This document shows positions 1 through 9,362 of a stretch of DNA of 64,000 nucleotides, one piece after another; the stretch's first letter is position 1; each line of letters opens with the position of its first letter. The notes below the pieces were generated by a model. That model did not search any database. It was not told where the DNA came from and saw nothing but the letters and a program-made list of their open reading frames with translations. The stretch covers positions 1 to 64,000 of the forward strand of contig CANMSA010000010.1 of NCBI GenBank assembly GCA_947500385.1, written 5' to 3'. The stretch is from an uncultured Flavobacteriaceae bacterium (GTDB lineage: Bacteria; Bacteroidota; Bacteroidia; Flavobacteriales; Flavobacteriaceae). A program made the translations under genes and the position numbers.

Positions 1-285
1 CGTAGCCTTGGTAAGCCGTTACCTTACCAACAAGCTAATGGTACGCATGGCCATCCTTTGCCGGCCGAAGCCTTTAATACACCTATCAGGAGATAAGCGC
101 ATACTATGGGGCATTAATCCAAATTTCTCTGGGCTATTCCCCTGCAAAGGGCAGGTTCCATACGCGTTGCGCACCCGTGCGCCGGTCGCCATCATCCAGC
201 AAGCTGGATATGCTGCCCCTCGACTTGCATGTGTTAGGCCTGCCGCTAGCGTTCATCCTGAGCCAGGATCAAACTCTTCATTGTC
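1..285 (-). rRNA. 16S ribosomal RNA, 5' end (partial)
   Basis: The reverse complement reads as the first ~285 nt of a small-subunit rRNA: it contains the universal 27F site (AGAGTTTGATCCTGGCTCAG, complement at about 259-278), then GATGAACGCTAGCGGCAGGC and the V1-V2 region. The gene runs off the left edge, so the rest of the rRNA operon (ITS, 23S, 5S) lies outside. The mature 5' end is placed by analogy with E. coli and is accurate to a few bases. Frames open through this stretch are not genes. Confidence 0.97.
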
Positions 286-523
286 GATTCTTATATATAT
301 TAAGTATATCCAACGAAAAATATCCCCCGGCCCCGTCTCTCGATTCAATTCTATACTACACTTGTTCCTTCAAAAGAAAAAAGTGCGAGTCGTACGACGA
401 TCATTCGCCGTACTCTGTTGTCTTTACAATATGCCAATGAACTTTAAAATATCTCCCGTCCTAAGACGCTCGATCCACTTTGACTACCTCTCTACATCCA
501 ATCCCTCAGCCTCAAAGCGGGTG
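286..523 (-). other. 16S rRNA leader region
   Basis: Noncoding leader between the predicted rRNA promoter and mature 16S. It contains a hairpin-forming stretch around 388-416 (GTACGACG...CGCCGTAC on the plus strand) and pyrimidine/purine tracts that would pair around the 16S processing stem. No protein gene is supported here. The remaining stretch 555-819 is A/T-rich and holds nothing recognisable. Confidence 0.6.
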
Positions 524-554
524 CAAATATAAGAGGGTTTTTTTCTTTACACAA
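524..554 (-). promoter_or_regulatory. rRNA operon promoter (Bacteroidetes -33/-7)
   Basis: On the minus strand TATATTTG (complement at 524-531) matches the Bacteroidetes -7 consensus TAnnTTTG, and a TTG (complement at 552-554) lies 20 nt upstream as the -33 element. Transcription would start near 517, giving a ~230-nt leader before 16S. An A/T-rich stretch (about 555-660) upstream could act as an UP element. Motif and position are seen; the assignment is inference. Confidence 0.75.
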
Positions 555-819
555 TAGTAAATTGATTTTTTTTAAAAAGGTTTTGAAAATTAGTTTCAAA
601 ATACTGATAATCAGAATTTTAATAATCCAAAAAAAACCACAAAAAATTCGGTAATTGTATAATCTCCGATCCTTTTTAATTTCACATTCCGCTTGAAAAC
701 GCCAGTTGTGTACAGCTAACCTTCTGAAAATGAACAAAATCTTACGATATTAAAGTAAAAAAGCAGCAAAATGAGCTGCATTCGACCAAATAGAACGACC
801 TCCTCCAAAGCCAATCGGT

Positions 820-2829
820 CTAAGAGAAGAAATTCCATACCAACCCAAAACGAATCACAAAGTCCCTATACGGGTAATCGGGAGCCGCGAAGAATTCGTT
901 GGTGCTATTGAACGAAGAGTTAAAGTGCTCTGCCTTTAAGTAGATCCGGGTTTGCTGTACCCGAGCGTTGATAAAGAAATCTAACATGGGAAAGCCCCCA
1001 AGCTCTTGATTATCCTGCACAAAAAACTCCCCAAGCACAGGGTTGTACGAATTCATATTATAGGCCGTGAAATACTTGAAGGTCACCCCTGTTTGTAAGA
1101 ACATGGCTTTCTTGAATACCTCCGAGGAAAAGTAAAGCGTATTCCTGGTAATCAATTGCGGTACATTCAGCACCTTATTTGTTTGGGCAACATTTTGGTA
1201 CATCACCGTATTGTTCAAGGCAAACTTCCCCAACCTAAACTCTTTGTTGTACTTCACCTTCAAATAATTGACCGTATTGGTCTCTTGAAATGGCTTTAGA
1301 TAGGATTGAACAAGATTGTCTGTCAATTGCGCTTCGGTAGCTTGGGACGCGTCAGGAGCAAAATAGGTATAGTTGTCAAGCCGGGTGTACTTGGCACTTA
1401 GATTACCCAAAAGCTTAGACTCTAAAATGAACTGCAAGCTACTTACTTGTTCTTTTTCATAACTGGCCGAATTTTGCCAATTGTAATTCCGATAATCACT
1501 CTGATACAAAAGATAATTAAAATCGGGCAAGCGCGAAGAACTATGAAGCAATGCCCTAACGCGATTATTCTCGTTAAACTTATAACCCGCAGAAGCGTCT
1601 AAAATATTGCCAGTGAGATCGCCCGACACGGCATACCGTAAAGACCCTTGTATATCAAAGCCTTTTATGAATTTCTTATAATCGGCTCCGATAGCCACTT
1701 CCTCTCCCTTAAGTTGGTTTTCGATAATACCATCATCACTAATGACTACACTATCGAAATAATAATTATAATTGTACAGATTGATGCTCCCTTTTAAGCT
1801 CCCGAGAACCGAATTGTAAAAGGTAGCACTGAATTGGTTGTACATGGTTTTTAAAATGGCCTTATCATCAATGGAAGTTAAAAAACTATCCCCGTAAAAA
1901 TCGTACTGCGCCGCTTGTTCGTACACATAGTATTTGGTCTCATACTCGAACTCATGCCCTATGGCCAAAGAAGTACCCTCAACCTTACTGGAATCTTTTT
2001 GTTTTCGAAGCAGTTTGTATTGATGGTCTAGATAGTATCTTTTCCCCAAAATACGATTGTCGGCATCGTCAAAACGAACTTCCAACCGCGCCCGATCTGA
2101 AAAATCGGCATCCTGGGCGGGATTTATAAACTGCTCTTCTGCAAGGGCCAATCCCCCGTTCTCCTCGGTTTCAATATCCTGTGCAGCAATATGCGCCCTT
2201 AGATTGTACCGCTTATTTTTCGTTTCGTAGTTGGCCGTTGTTCGGAAATTTCCTGATTGTGATTGGTTGAAAAGATACTTGCCCAAAGATCGAAAACCTT
2301 TATAGGCAATAGAGAAGTTGAGCCTTTTTGAGGTGTTGAATGTCAGCTGCGCATCAAGCAATTGCCCCTGTTCAAAGGTGGTCTTAAAAAAGAGATCCGT
2401 CATGGGGGTAGCTACATTGAAATAGCTTATCTCATGTGTCTCCAAATAATTAAAGTGTTTTGCCGATGCGCCCAGTCGTGGGTAAAATGATTTCCTTTCA
2501 AAATCAACCCCCAAGGAATTATAGGGCTGGCCCACATTGGCGAAGGGCATCAATTCAAAATCATCTCTTTTAAGGTAATTGTATCGGTACTCTTTTTGAA
2601 TGGTTAGCGTTGTATCCAAAAAAATGGTGTCGCGCGCATGGGAAATGATTTTATAATCCTTGATCGTACGCTCTGGCTCCTTGGTTTCCTTGTCCGCAGG
2701 GCCCTTGTTGCCTCGAGACTTTCCAAATTTTACCGACCGCTCCGCTTTGCCACTTGGAGGAATCGAGTCTTCTTGCGCAAAAAGTTGAAGACTAAAAAAG
2801 AGTAAGACAACAAAAAGAAAATATTTCAT
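820..2829 (-). CDS. Putative outer-membrane porin (Bacteroidetes Porin_10-like)
   Basis: 669 residues with a classical signal peptide (KYFLFVVLLFFSLQLFAQ, cleaved near residue 18), a basic Ser/Pro/Lys-rich linker (~20-60), then a long region of alternating hydrophobic/polar beta strands rich in Tyr, Asn and Phe that ends in an aromatic residue pair (VWNFFS), as in outer-membrane beta barrels. Length and composition fit the Bacteroidetes 'putative porin' family (PF14121-like); the family name is from memory and not searched. It is divergent from rnhB, a neighbourhood I recall from other Flavobacteria. On the minus strand TAACTTTA (complement at 2848-2855) is a weak -7 element. Transport substrate unknown. 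Confidence 0.8.
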   Translation of the reverse strand: MKYFLFVVLLFFSLQLFAQEDSIPPSGKAERSVKFGKSRGNKGPADKETKEPERTIKDYKIISHARDTIFLDTTLTIQKEYRYNYLKRDDFELMPFANVGQPYNSLGVDFERKSFYPRLGASAKHFNYLETHEISYFNVATPMTDLFFKTTFEQGQLLDAQLTFNTSKRLNFSIAYKGFRSLGKYLFNQSQSGNFRTTANYETKNKRYNLRAHIAAQDIETEENGGLALAEEQFINPAQDADFSDRARLEVRFDDADNRILGKRYYLDHQYKLLRKQKDSSKVEGTSLAIGHEFEYETKYYVYEQAAQYDFYGDSFLTSIDDKAILKTMYNQFSATFYNSVLGSLKGSINLYNYNYYFDSVVISDDGIIENQLKGEEVAIGADYKKFIKGFDIQGSLRYAVSGDLTGNILDASAGYKFNENNRVRALLHSSSRLPDFNYLLYQSDYRNYNWQNSASYEKEQVSSLQFILESKLLGNLSAKYTRLDNYTYFAPDASQATEAQLTDNLVQSYLKPFQETNTVNYLKVKYNKEFRLGKFALNNTVMYQNVAQTNKVLNVPQLITRNTLYFSSEVFKKAMFLQTGVTFKYFTAYNMNSYNPVLGEFFVQDNQELGGFPMLDFFINARVQQTRIYLKAEHFNSSFNSTNEFFAAPDYPYRDFVIRFGLVWNFFS

Positions 2830-2961
2830 TCAAATCGATTACGGGGGTAAAGTTAATTTTTTTTGTTCGTAATAAAATGTGAAAGTTTTGAGGGCTTATT
2901 GTAGGGAACAAAAGGACCATTCCTGATTGATTGTAGTATCTTAGTACCTTATACCAATAGT

Positions 2962-3558
2962 GTGCTAGCACCTTTTTTAAAATCGATTTTCGAGGCAGGA
3001 ACGGATGAGGCAGGTCGCGGTTGTCTTGCCGGCCCTGTAACCGCCGCGGCATTGATCCTTCCCAAATCGTTCAAAAACAATACCCTGAACGACTCAAAAC
3101 AACTCTCTGAAAGCAAAAGGCTACTCTTACGACCCTTATTGGAATCAGAAGCGGTATGTTTTGGCGTTGCGCATATATATCCGGAAAAAATTGATGAAAT
3201 CAATATTTTGAATGCTTCCATTTTGGCGATGCACAAAGCGATCGATCAATTAGATCCGCTTCCCGAGTTTATCATCGTAGATGGTAACCGCTTTAAACCG
3301 TATAAAAAGATAGCACACGAGTGCATTATAAAAGGAGATAGTAAATACTTGAGCATTGCAGGAGCATCGGTATTGGCCAAAACCTATCGCGATGCTTATA
3401 TGGAGGAGATCGATAAAGAGTTCCCCATGTACAATTGGAAACAAAACAAAGGATACCCCACCAAAGAACATCGCGAGGCCATTCGCACGCATGGTATTAC
3501 CAAATACCATCGCAAGAGTTTCCGTTTGCTTCCGGAACAATTGTCCTTAGCACTCTAA
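2962..3558 (+). CDS. rnhB: Ribonuclease HII
   Basis: 198 residues; removes ribonucleotides from RNA/DNA hybrids in the cytoplasm. The N-terminal catalytic signature [19 protein letters not shown] (residues ~12-30) holds the Asp-Glu metal-binding pair, followed by [18 protein letters not shown] and the C-terminal GYPTKEH block, all typical of RNase HII. Normal length. The start is GTG at 2962: an in-frame stop lies at 2902 and no ATG lies between, and the protein begins only a few residues before the family's conserved core. It is divergent from the porin and followed after 80 nt by a separately promoted lipoprotein gene. Confidence 0.97.
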   Translation: MLAPFLKSIFEAGTDEAGRGCLAGPVTAAALILPKSFKNNTLNDSKQLSESKRLLLRPLLESEAVCFGVAHIYPEKIDEINILNASILAMHKAIDQLDPLPEFIIVDGNRFKPYKKIAHECIIKGDSKYLSIAGASVLAKTYRDAYMEEIDKEFPMYNWKQNKGYPTKEHREAIRTHGITKYHRKSFRLLPEQLSLAL

Positions 3559-3615
3559 CGGGCTTTTCCCAATTGATTTTACCCTACCCTATTCCGTTAA
3601 AAAAACGAAATAGTA

Positions 3616-3623
3616 TAACTTTG
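3616..3623 (+). promoter_or_regulatory. -7 promoter element (TAACTTTG) for the lipoprotein at 3639
   Basis: TAACTTTG matches TAnnTTTG and lies 15 nt before the ATG at 3639. It supports that start over the longer upstream frame, which would overlap rnhB. No clear -33 TTG is visible at the right distance, so confidence is moderate. Confidence 0.5.
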
Positions 3624-3638
3624 CAACAAAGGTTGTAT

Positions 3639-6086
3639 ATGGCGCGCAAATTGATGTTTTTACTCTGTTCTTTTCTAATCCTTAACTGCGCCAAGGACCC
3701 CTCTAAAAATGCCCCCCTCTACAGCTATATACCCTCCGATACCGGATTGACCTTAAAGATAAACAGCCTATCTGCCTTGAAAGACAGTGTATCGAACCAT
3801 CTTTTCTTGTCAAGATTGGAACATTTAAAAACGACCAAAGAAATTTTACGGAAATTAAGCATCCTTGACTATGTACCTGCCTCAAGCAAGGGGCTGCTTG
3901 TTTTTTCCGGAACCAATGAGGTCTTATATATCGGGGAAGCTGTTTCATTCCCATCGAAAGACTCTCTAGCAGTATCCACCATAGAAGAATTATCGTTATC
4001 AGCGGAATCTATCTCCAAACATACCATTGATGAAACCGTTTTCTTTGCCACGATTTCGGGCAATAAGTTTCTGGTGGGCTCCAATGAAGCTTTTGTTTCC
4101 GCTGCATTAGATCAGGCAAAATCCGACTTTAAAAACCCTATTTTACAAAAGCTGTTTGTACAAGCCGACCCAACCGCCATCGCGACCGCCATCATACATT
4201 TAAAAAACAGTGATTCTTTGGTATCGCGGTTATTTAAAAACAACTCAGAACCGCCCCTTAAGAAATTTGCGCAATGGGTTTCTTTGGATGTATTTTCTTC
4301 CCAACACGAATTTCTTTTAAATGGAATTTCCACCATAGACTCCACCGCTACAAAGTATCTGAGCCTTTTTAAAAATACCCGACCCCTTCCGAATATCACG
4401 GCAAGTTTGGCCCCATCGCGTACAGATGCCTTCCTTTCTTACTCCTTTGATAATTTTGCCTCATTCCTTCAGAACCAGCAGGCGTACCTGCAAACCCCTA
4501 TTCCAACGGATTCCCTTTTTAGCGCTGTGGAAGAAATAGGATTCATTTATATGGGAGACAAAAAGGCTATTGCCCTGAATACCTACGGCTCTGAAACCAT
4601 GACCGATTTCCTTGTCAGTATTCGAACACGTGCCATTGATTATCAGGGTAACATTATTCTAGCGTTGGCTGAAAACGACTTTCTGAATACTGCTTTTAAT
4701 CCCCTGATACGTGATTTCAAGGCCAACTATTGCACTATTCTTGACAATGCATTCCTATTCGCCGAAAAACAAGAGATCTTGGAAACGATTATCAGTGATT
4801 TTAATAGCGAAAATACCTTTAACAAGACAAACACCTATGACATCGTAGGGCAAGCCGCGGCCTCCTCCGCTACCTTATTGTTTATTGGAAATGCTTCATA
4901 TCTGGAGCAGGTATCAAAAGAAGAGCTTGATCAGCATCTCCTCTCCAGTATCGAAAAAAAACTGTTCAAGGGGTATGCCTATACCGCGCAAGTAGTGGCC
5001 GACGGTGATTTTTTCCTTACAAATATTGCCTTCAAGAAAATTAGGAAGGGCAATAGGCCATCGGGGCCAAAAATCCTTTTTAAAGCCTCTTTGGATGGTA
5101 AAATTGCCATGAATCCCCAAATCGTTACCAATCATATAACCGGGCAAAAAGAAGTACTGGTACAAGATGACCAAAACCAATTGTACCTCATATCGGATAA
5201 TGGAGACATCCTTTGGAAAAAACAATTAGAAGAGAAAATACAAGGCAGGGTGCATCAGGTCGACCTTTTTAAAAACGGACGATTGCAACTGGCCTTCACT
5301 ACCAATAGCCGTCTTATTGTCCTGGATAGAAAAGGGAAAGAAGTAAGTGCCCTGACCAAAGAATATGAAGGAGGAAACCTCAATGCATTAGCGGTATTTG
5401 ATTATGCTAAAAATAGGGAGTACCGATTTGTCGTGACGCAGGGAAAACGGGTTTATATGTACGACCGAAAGGGTAAAACCGTTACAGGGTTTACCTATAC
5501 AAAAGCCGAAAGCGAGATTACAGGGGCTCCCAAACATCTTGTCATTGGCAACAAAGACCATCTTGTATTCAAATTGGCCAACGGGAGGCTTAAAATTTTA
5601 AACCGACGGGGGCAAGAAAGGGTCAAGGTCGCGAAACAATTTGATTTTTCGGATAATGAGGTGACCGTATACGATCGTCAGTTTACATTTACCGATACAC
5701 AAGGTATACTGCATCAAATTGATCAAAACGGAAAAGTCAGCGCTTCACGGCTTGCTTTAAATACCGAACATGGGCTAGCAAGCACCCAAAAAGTATTGGT
5801 ATACCAAAATGACAATGAACTGAGCATAGGTGGTAAAAAAATAACCCTAGATCTCGGTATCTACACTCCCCCAAAAGTATTTTTGGCACATAACAAAATA
5901 TACATCTCGGTGACTGACATACAGAACGAAAAAGTATATTTGTTTGACAGCCAAGCGGTCCCGATTCCTAACTTTCCCCTCTTCGGAACAGGGCCGGTTG
6001 AACTTACTTCTTTAAAAGGGGACGGAAAACTCGCACTTGTATCTCAGAAAGACGACAACTCATTGATTATGTACCAGTTAAATTAA
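3639..6086 (+). CDS. Large lipoprotein with C-terminal beta-propeller-like region
   Basis: 815 residues from ATG 3639. It begins MARKLMFLLCSFLILNC, a lipoprotein signal with the lipobox Cys at residue 17. Residues ~30-480 form an alpha/beta region with no motif I recognise (a DUF3352-like fold is possible). Residues ~500-815 carry repeated 'LYLISDNGDILWKKQL', 'LIVLDRKGKEV' and 'VYMYDRKGKTV' blocks resembling PQQ-like or YVTN propeller blades. The open frame extends upstream to 3435, but that part overlaps rnhB in another frame, so I trim it. Likely envelope-associated; function unknown. A short A/T-rich spacer and the GTTAACC element at 6170 follow. Confidence 0.8.
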   Translation: MARKLMFLLCSFLILNCAKDPSKNAPLYSYIPSDTGLTLKINSLSALKDSVSNHLFLSRLEHLKTTKEILRKLSILDYVPASSKGLLVFSGTNEVLYIGEAVSFPSKDSLAVSTIEELSLSAESISKHTIDETVFFATISGNKFLVGSNEAFVSAALDQAKSDFKNPILQKLFVQADPTAIATAIIHLKNSDSLVSRLFKNNSEPPLKKFAQWVSLDVFSSQHEFLLNGISTIDSTATKYLSLFKNTRPLPNITASLAPSRTDAFLSYSFDNFASFLQNQQAYLQTPIPTDSLFSAVEEIGFIYMGDKKAIALNTYGSETMTDFLVSIRTRAIDYQGNIILALAENDFLNTAFNPLIRDFKANYCTILDNAFLFAEKQEILETIISDFNSENTFNKTNTYDIVGQAAASSATLLFIGNASYLEQVSKEELDQHLLSSIEKKLFKGYAYTAQVVADGDFFLTNIAFKKIRKGNRPSGPKILFKASLDGKIAMNPQIVTNHITGQKEVLVQDDQNQLYLISDNGDILWKKQLEEKIQGRVHQVDLFKNGRLQLAFTTNSRLIVLDRKGKEVSALTKEYEGGNLNALAVFDYAKNREYRFVVTQGKRVYMYDRKGKTVTGFTYTKAESEITGAPKHLVIGNKDHLVFKLANGRLKILNRRGQERVKVAKQFDFSDNEVTVYDRQFTFTDTQGILHQIDQNGKVSASRLALNTEHGLASTQKVLVYQNDNELSIGGKKITLDLGIYTPPKVFLAHNKIYISVTDIQNEKVYLFDSQAVPIPNFPLFGTGPVELTSLKGDGKLALVSQKDDNSLIMYQLN

Positions 6087-6169
6087 TTTTTCTTCTTGCA
6101 AATTATACAGCAAGCACTACCAATTATACAGTGCCATGTACCAACTGCATAGTTTTTTCAAAACTTGAT

Positions 6170-6198
6170 GTTAACCTTTCTATTTTGCCGACACTAAA
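6170..6198 (+). promoter_or_regulatory. GTTAACC-N16-ACTAAA promoter (site 1, OmpA operon)
   Basis: GTTAACC at 6170-6176, 16-nt spacer ending in C, ACTAAA at 6193-6198. Same architecture as ten other sites between here and 21.7 kb. Read as -35/-10, it makes the ATG at 6202 lie at the transcription start, so the OmpA gene must start later (6229 or 6274). Confidence 0.75.
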
Positions 6199-6273
6199 TA
6201 AATGAAAGCCTGGCCTACCAAACTTCCCATGCTTTCAGCACTGTTTTTTAACACTAAACTATTTAGAAAAGCT

Positions 6274-7614
6274 ATGAACACATTCAACAGAATTTTCAAA
6301 ATTGCGACTGTACTGGTCTTTTGTATCGGCTTCGCCCAGAACACAGAGGCCCAGTTCTTAAAAAAATTAGGCAAAAAAGCTGAAAAAGCAGCGGAACGCG
6401 CTGTGGAACGACGCGTGGAAAAAGAAACCACTAAAAAGACCGAAGCGGCCATGGATAGTATTTTAGAGCCTGGCAAGGATGGCAAAAACACCAAAAAACC
6501 TACTACCAAGGCCGAGAAAAAGTCAGAATCCGACGAAAATAGTACGGGTGTCTCCCAGAAAGAAAACGGCAATTCGAGTGCCTCGGGTGCGGGTTCGGAA
6601 AGCATACAAATCTATCGAAAATTTGATTTCGTCCCGGGTGATGAACTGCTCTTCTATGACGACCTCAGCAACGATTTCATCGGGGACTTTCCATCCAAAT
6701 GGAATACCAATGGCAGTGGAGAATTGACTAAAATTAACGAAGATACCAACAAATGGTTAAAAATAGTACCGGGATATAACACCAACTATATTCCCGACCT
6801 TACCGATCTACCCGAAGAGTTTACCCTTGAGTTCGATGTAATCGCAGATGGTTTGAACAACAAAACATCTTCGCAAGCATACCTAAAAATATTGGTAGGA
6901 GATAACAACAATTTCAACAAGCCTAAAAACATGGGTATGGTGGAATATCCCCTTTGCCAGTTCATTGACCCGGGAACCATCGTTGAAAATAATGTGAACG
7001 GTACCCGTGAGATTCGAAATGCCATCAAGGTAGACATTCGCCAAGTGGTATTGAAAAAGCACCATATATCCGTTGCCGTCAACAAACAACGGTTTCGTAT
7101 GTGGATCAACGAACTAAAACTGGTCGATATTCCCAGACTGCTTCCTGCGAATGTAGCAATGAAGGGCATCAAATTGCAATTGCGAGGTACCGATATCAAC
7201 AGGGAAAATATTTACTTGAGTAATTTTAAAATAGCCAAAGGCGGATCTGATCTAAGGCGTACGTTGATCTCAGAGGGCAGGGTCTCCACCAACGGTATCT
7301 TGTTCAACAGTGGTTCAGCCACCATATTGCCACAGTCAATGGGGATTATACGTCAAATTTCACAGGTGTTGCTGCAAGAAACAACTATGAACTTGAATAT
7401 CGTAGGACATACGGATTCGGACGGGGACGAAAAAGCAAATAAGACGCTCTCCCAACGCAGGGCAGAAGCCGTAAGGAGTGCACTTATCGATATTTACAAC
7501 ATACCATCAGCCCGACTTTCGGCCGAAGGCAAAGGGGAATCGGAACCTGTGGGCGACAACAGTACGGCCGAGGGTAAATCCAAAAACCGGCGGGTAGAGT
7601 TCGTAAAGCAATAA
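6274..7614 (+). CDS. OmpA-family outer-membrane/peptidoglycan-binding protein
   Basis: 446 residues from ATG 6274. A signal peptide (KIATVLVFCIGFAQNTEAQ) is followed by a Lys/Glu/Ala-rich helical segment (~25-85), a Ser/Gly linker, a beta-sandwich-like middle domain (~120-330), and a C-terminal OmpA domain. The OmpA domain has ILFNSGSATILPQS, GHTDSDGDEKANKTLSQRRA and GKGESEPVGDN, i.e. the NX2LSX2RAX2V-type peptidoglycan-binding core. It probably anchors the outer membrane to peptidoglycan. An in-frame ATG at 6229 is an alternative start, but 6274 gives the better signal peptide. It heads a two-gene operon with the gene at 7637 (22-nt gap) under promoter site 1. Confidence 0.9.
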   Translation: MNTFNRIFKIATVLVFCIGFAQNTEAQFLKKLGKKAEKAAERAVERRVEKETTKKTEAAMDSILEPGKDGKNTKKPTTKAEKKSESDENSTGVSQKENGNSSASGAGSESIQIYRKFDFVPGDELLFYDDLSNDFIGDFPSKWNTNGSGELTKINEDTNKWLKIVPGYNTNYIPDLTDLPEEFTLEFDVIADGLNNKTSSQAYLKILVGDNNNFNKPKNMGMVEYPLCQFIDPGTIVENNVNGTREIRNAIKVDIRQVVLKKHHISVAVNKQRFRMWINELKLVDIPRLLPANVAMKGIKLQLRGTDINRENIYLSNFKIAKGGSDLRRTLISEGRVSTNGILFNSGSATILPQSMGIIRQISQVLLQETTMNLNIVGHTDSDGDEKANKTLSQRRAEAVRSALIDIYNIPSARLSAEGKGESEPVGDNSTAEGKSKNRRVEFVKQ

Positions 7615-7636
7615 CACTAATACTAAATCAAAAAAA

Positions 7637-8332
7637 ATGAAAAATACATTCCTATTCCTGTTCCTGTTAATTTCTACCATTGCCTTGACAGCACAGAACA
7701 ACTGCAGCAAGTACTACCCACTCACCGAGGGTAGTAGTTTTGAATATACGACCTATAATAAAAAGGGGAAAGTAGACGGGACGACCTCTTATAAAATCAC
7801 ATCGGTTTCCAACGAAGGCAATACTACCAATGCAACCATGGCGTTGACCTTCACCGATAAGAAAGGCAAAGAGGCCTACAACTCGGAATATCAAATTAGC
7901 TGCGCCGATGGCACTATCAACATAGACTATAAGTCGTTATTCCCATCTGCCATGATGAAGCAATACGAAGACATGGGAATGGAAATGGAGCTCAGTGGAA
8001 CCGACATCGAAATACCGCGCGACCTCTCTGTAGGCCAAGCATTGGAAGATGCCAATGTCACGGTTAACATGAGCATGTCAGGAATGAATATGAAGGTTAC
8101 CGTGGATATGACCGACCGAAAAGTAGAAAAAAAAGAGACGGTCACGACCGCAGCCGGTACTTTTGAATGCTACCTACTTACCGAAACCAATACCTCGGAA
8201 GTGATGGGCGGTTCACAAGAAATGCATTCTAAGCTATGGCTGGCAGAAGGTGTGGGGATGGTGAAGCAAGAAACCTATAAAAAGAATGGGAATTTGATGA
8301 GTAGGAGTGAACTTTCAAAGTATTCCGAATAA
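7637..8332 (+). CDS. Secreted TapB/DUF3108-like protein
   Basis: 231 residues with a clear signal peptide (FLFLFLLISTIALTAQ) and the mature start NNCSKYYPLTEGSSFEYTTY. The pattern 'YYPLxEGxxFEYTxYxxKGK...YKI..V', the 'AAGTFECYLLTE' block and 'LAEGVGMVKQETY' resemble a Bacteroidetes secreted beta-barrel family annotated DUF3108/TapB-like; this is memory-based and unchecked. A Met-rich stretch (~95-145, MMKQYEDMGMEMEL and MSMSGMNMKVTVDM) stands out. It follows the OmpA gene by 22 nt, so it is co-transcribed and presumably shares the sigma regulon. Enzymatic function unknown. Confidence 0.75.
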   Translation: MKNTFLFLFLLISTIALTAQNNCSKYYPLTEGSSFEYTTYNKKGKVDGTTSYKITSVSNEGNTTNATMALTFTDKKGKEAYNSEYQISCADGTINIDYKSLFPSAMMKQYEDMGMEMELSGTDIEIPRDLSVGQALEDANVTVNMSMSGMNMKVTVDMTDRKVEKKETVTTAAGTFECYLLTETNTSEVMGGSQEMHSKLWLAEGVGMVKQETYKKNGNLMSRSELSKYSE

Positions 8333-8339
8333 GTAGTTT

Positions 8340-8392
8340 TTTGTAAGAAACAGTAAGCCAGGGTACTCCCTTGGCTTACTGTTTCTTACAAA
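8340..8392 (+). repeat. 24-bp near-perfect inverted repeat (long hairpin)
   Basis: Arms 8340-8360 and 8372-8392 are perfectly complementary over 21 bp. The inner GGG/CCC pairs around a TACT loop with one bulged T. It starts 7 nt after the stop of the 7637 gene. Unlike the other terminators here it has no T-tract after the 3' arm, so it may be an mRNA end-stabilising stem, an RNase III substrate or a mobile palindrome. Confidence 0.8.
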
Positions 8393-8538
8393 GTTCTTCC
8401 CAAGCGATTGGTCAAGCATAGCATAATACATGTCATTCGTACATGTATTTGTACCGAAAGTACAAATTGAACCTAAAAAGTTCTTTCATGAAATTATTTT
8501 TACATGCGTCCGTTGGTGAATAATTTTAAAAAATAACC

Positions 8539-8567
8539 GTTAACCTTTCTGAAAGCCCAACATTAAA
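8539..8567 (+). promoter_or_regulatory. GTTAACC-N16-ATTAAA promoter (site 2)
   Basis: GTTAACC at 8539-8545, 16-nt spacer ending in C, ATTAAA at 8562-8567; the ATG at 8592 follows 24 nt later. Member of the eleven-site set. Confidence 0.8.
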
Positions 8568-8591
8568 CGGTGGACATAAAAACTAATAATT

Positions 8592-9224
8592 ATGAAAACT
8601 AAACTAGTAGCATACGGAATTGTATTCCTCCTCTTTTCCGCATGCATCGATGATTACAACGGAGGTGATGGGGATGAACCCTACAAAGGACCCCTTACGG
8701 AAACCAACTATCTGTATTCCGAAGACCTACGTACCTCTTTCTTAGAGGAAGAAATAGTAGAGCTTGATGAAGAAATCGCAGAACTCAAAGACATCATCGC
8801 CAACGGCCAAGCAGATGAGACCACTGAAGAACGTTTGGAAGAAGCGGAAGCGGAAAAGGAAGCAAACACCTTGGAAATAGATGCCATCGCTTCCTACAGG
8901 GAGCAAGTATTTAAAATTACTCCTGTTCCTCCAAGACCGCCTTGCCCAAAGCCTCGAAGTTGCAGCGACTGGCTGGAAATCATACAGGTTACACCTCCTG
9001 TAGCTTTTAAAGGGTTCCGCATGACTGTCTATACAGCCAACCAAGAAATCATCGGTGAAACCAGCGGTGAGTTACAAGCGTTGGAAGGTTCTGGCGGATT
9101 GCTTAACTCCATAGAACTGAAATGGGACACACAGGGGTATAAAGGAGAAATCTTCGTGAAAACAATTGCAGAAGACCAAGATGGCTTTCCTATAGAGTCT
9201 TTCATAACTTCGTCAATAGACTAA
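8592..9224 (+). CDS. Lipoprotein with coiled-coil stalk
   Basis: 210 residues. A lipoprotein signal with LLFSAC (Cys at ~residue 17) is followed by an acidic linker IDDYNGGDGDEP. A strongly acidic heptad-like helix (~45-100; EEEIVELDEEIAELKD... AEAEKEANTLEIDAI) should form a coiled coil. A Pro/Cys-rich hinge (PVPPRPPCPKPRSC) leads to a C-terminal beta-rich domain. I do not recognise the family. The design (lipid anchor, stalk, head) matches the collagen-like lipoproteins further on and it carries the same promoter, so I infer a surface protein of the same regulon. A terminator follows at 9248. Confidence 0.8.
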   Translation: MKTKLVAYGIVFLLFSACIDDYNGGDGDEPYKGPLTETNYLYSEDLRTSFLEEEIVELDEEIAELKDIIANGQADETTEERLEEAEAEKEANTLEIDAIASYREQVFKITPVPPRPPCPKPRSCSDWLEIIQVTPPVAFKGFRMTVYTANQEIIGETSGELQALEGSGGLLNSIELKWDTQGYKGEIFVKTIAEDQDGFPIESFITSSID

Positions 9225-9247
9225 TCGTTCTATCTAAACAATATGAA

Positions 9248-9278
9248 GATACCTCCTGTGCGGAGGTATCTTTTTTTT
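9248..9278 (+). terminator. Intrinsic terminator
   Basis: GATACCTCC / GGAGGTATC stem with a TGTGC loop followed by eight T; ends the 8592 transcription unit. Confidence 0.9.
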
Positions 9279-9362
9279 ATTCCTTTTCTATGCAGCAAGC
9301 GACCGTTATACACTAGATTTTTAGAGGTTTTCGTACTTTAGGGTGGTCAACAACCAAAAGGA

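Noticed and set aside
8-532. Open frames across the 16S 5' end and leader
   Set aside because: The sequence is clearly rRNA and leader; the frames are chance openings.
492-737. Minus-strand 81-codon frame near the rRNA promoter
   Set aside because: A/T-driven open frame over the promoter region, no start context and no recognisable protein.
8062-8068. GGTTAAC (reverse of GTTAACC) within the 7637 gene
   Set aside because: No matching second half at 15-16 nt and no minus-strand gene downstream; coincidence.
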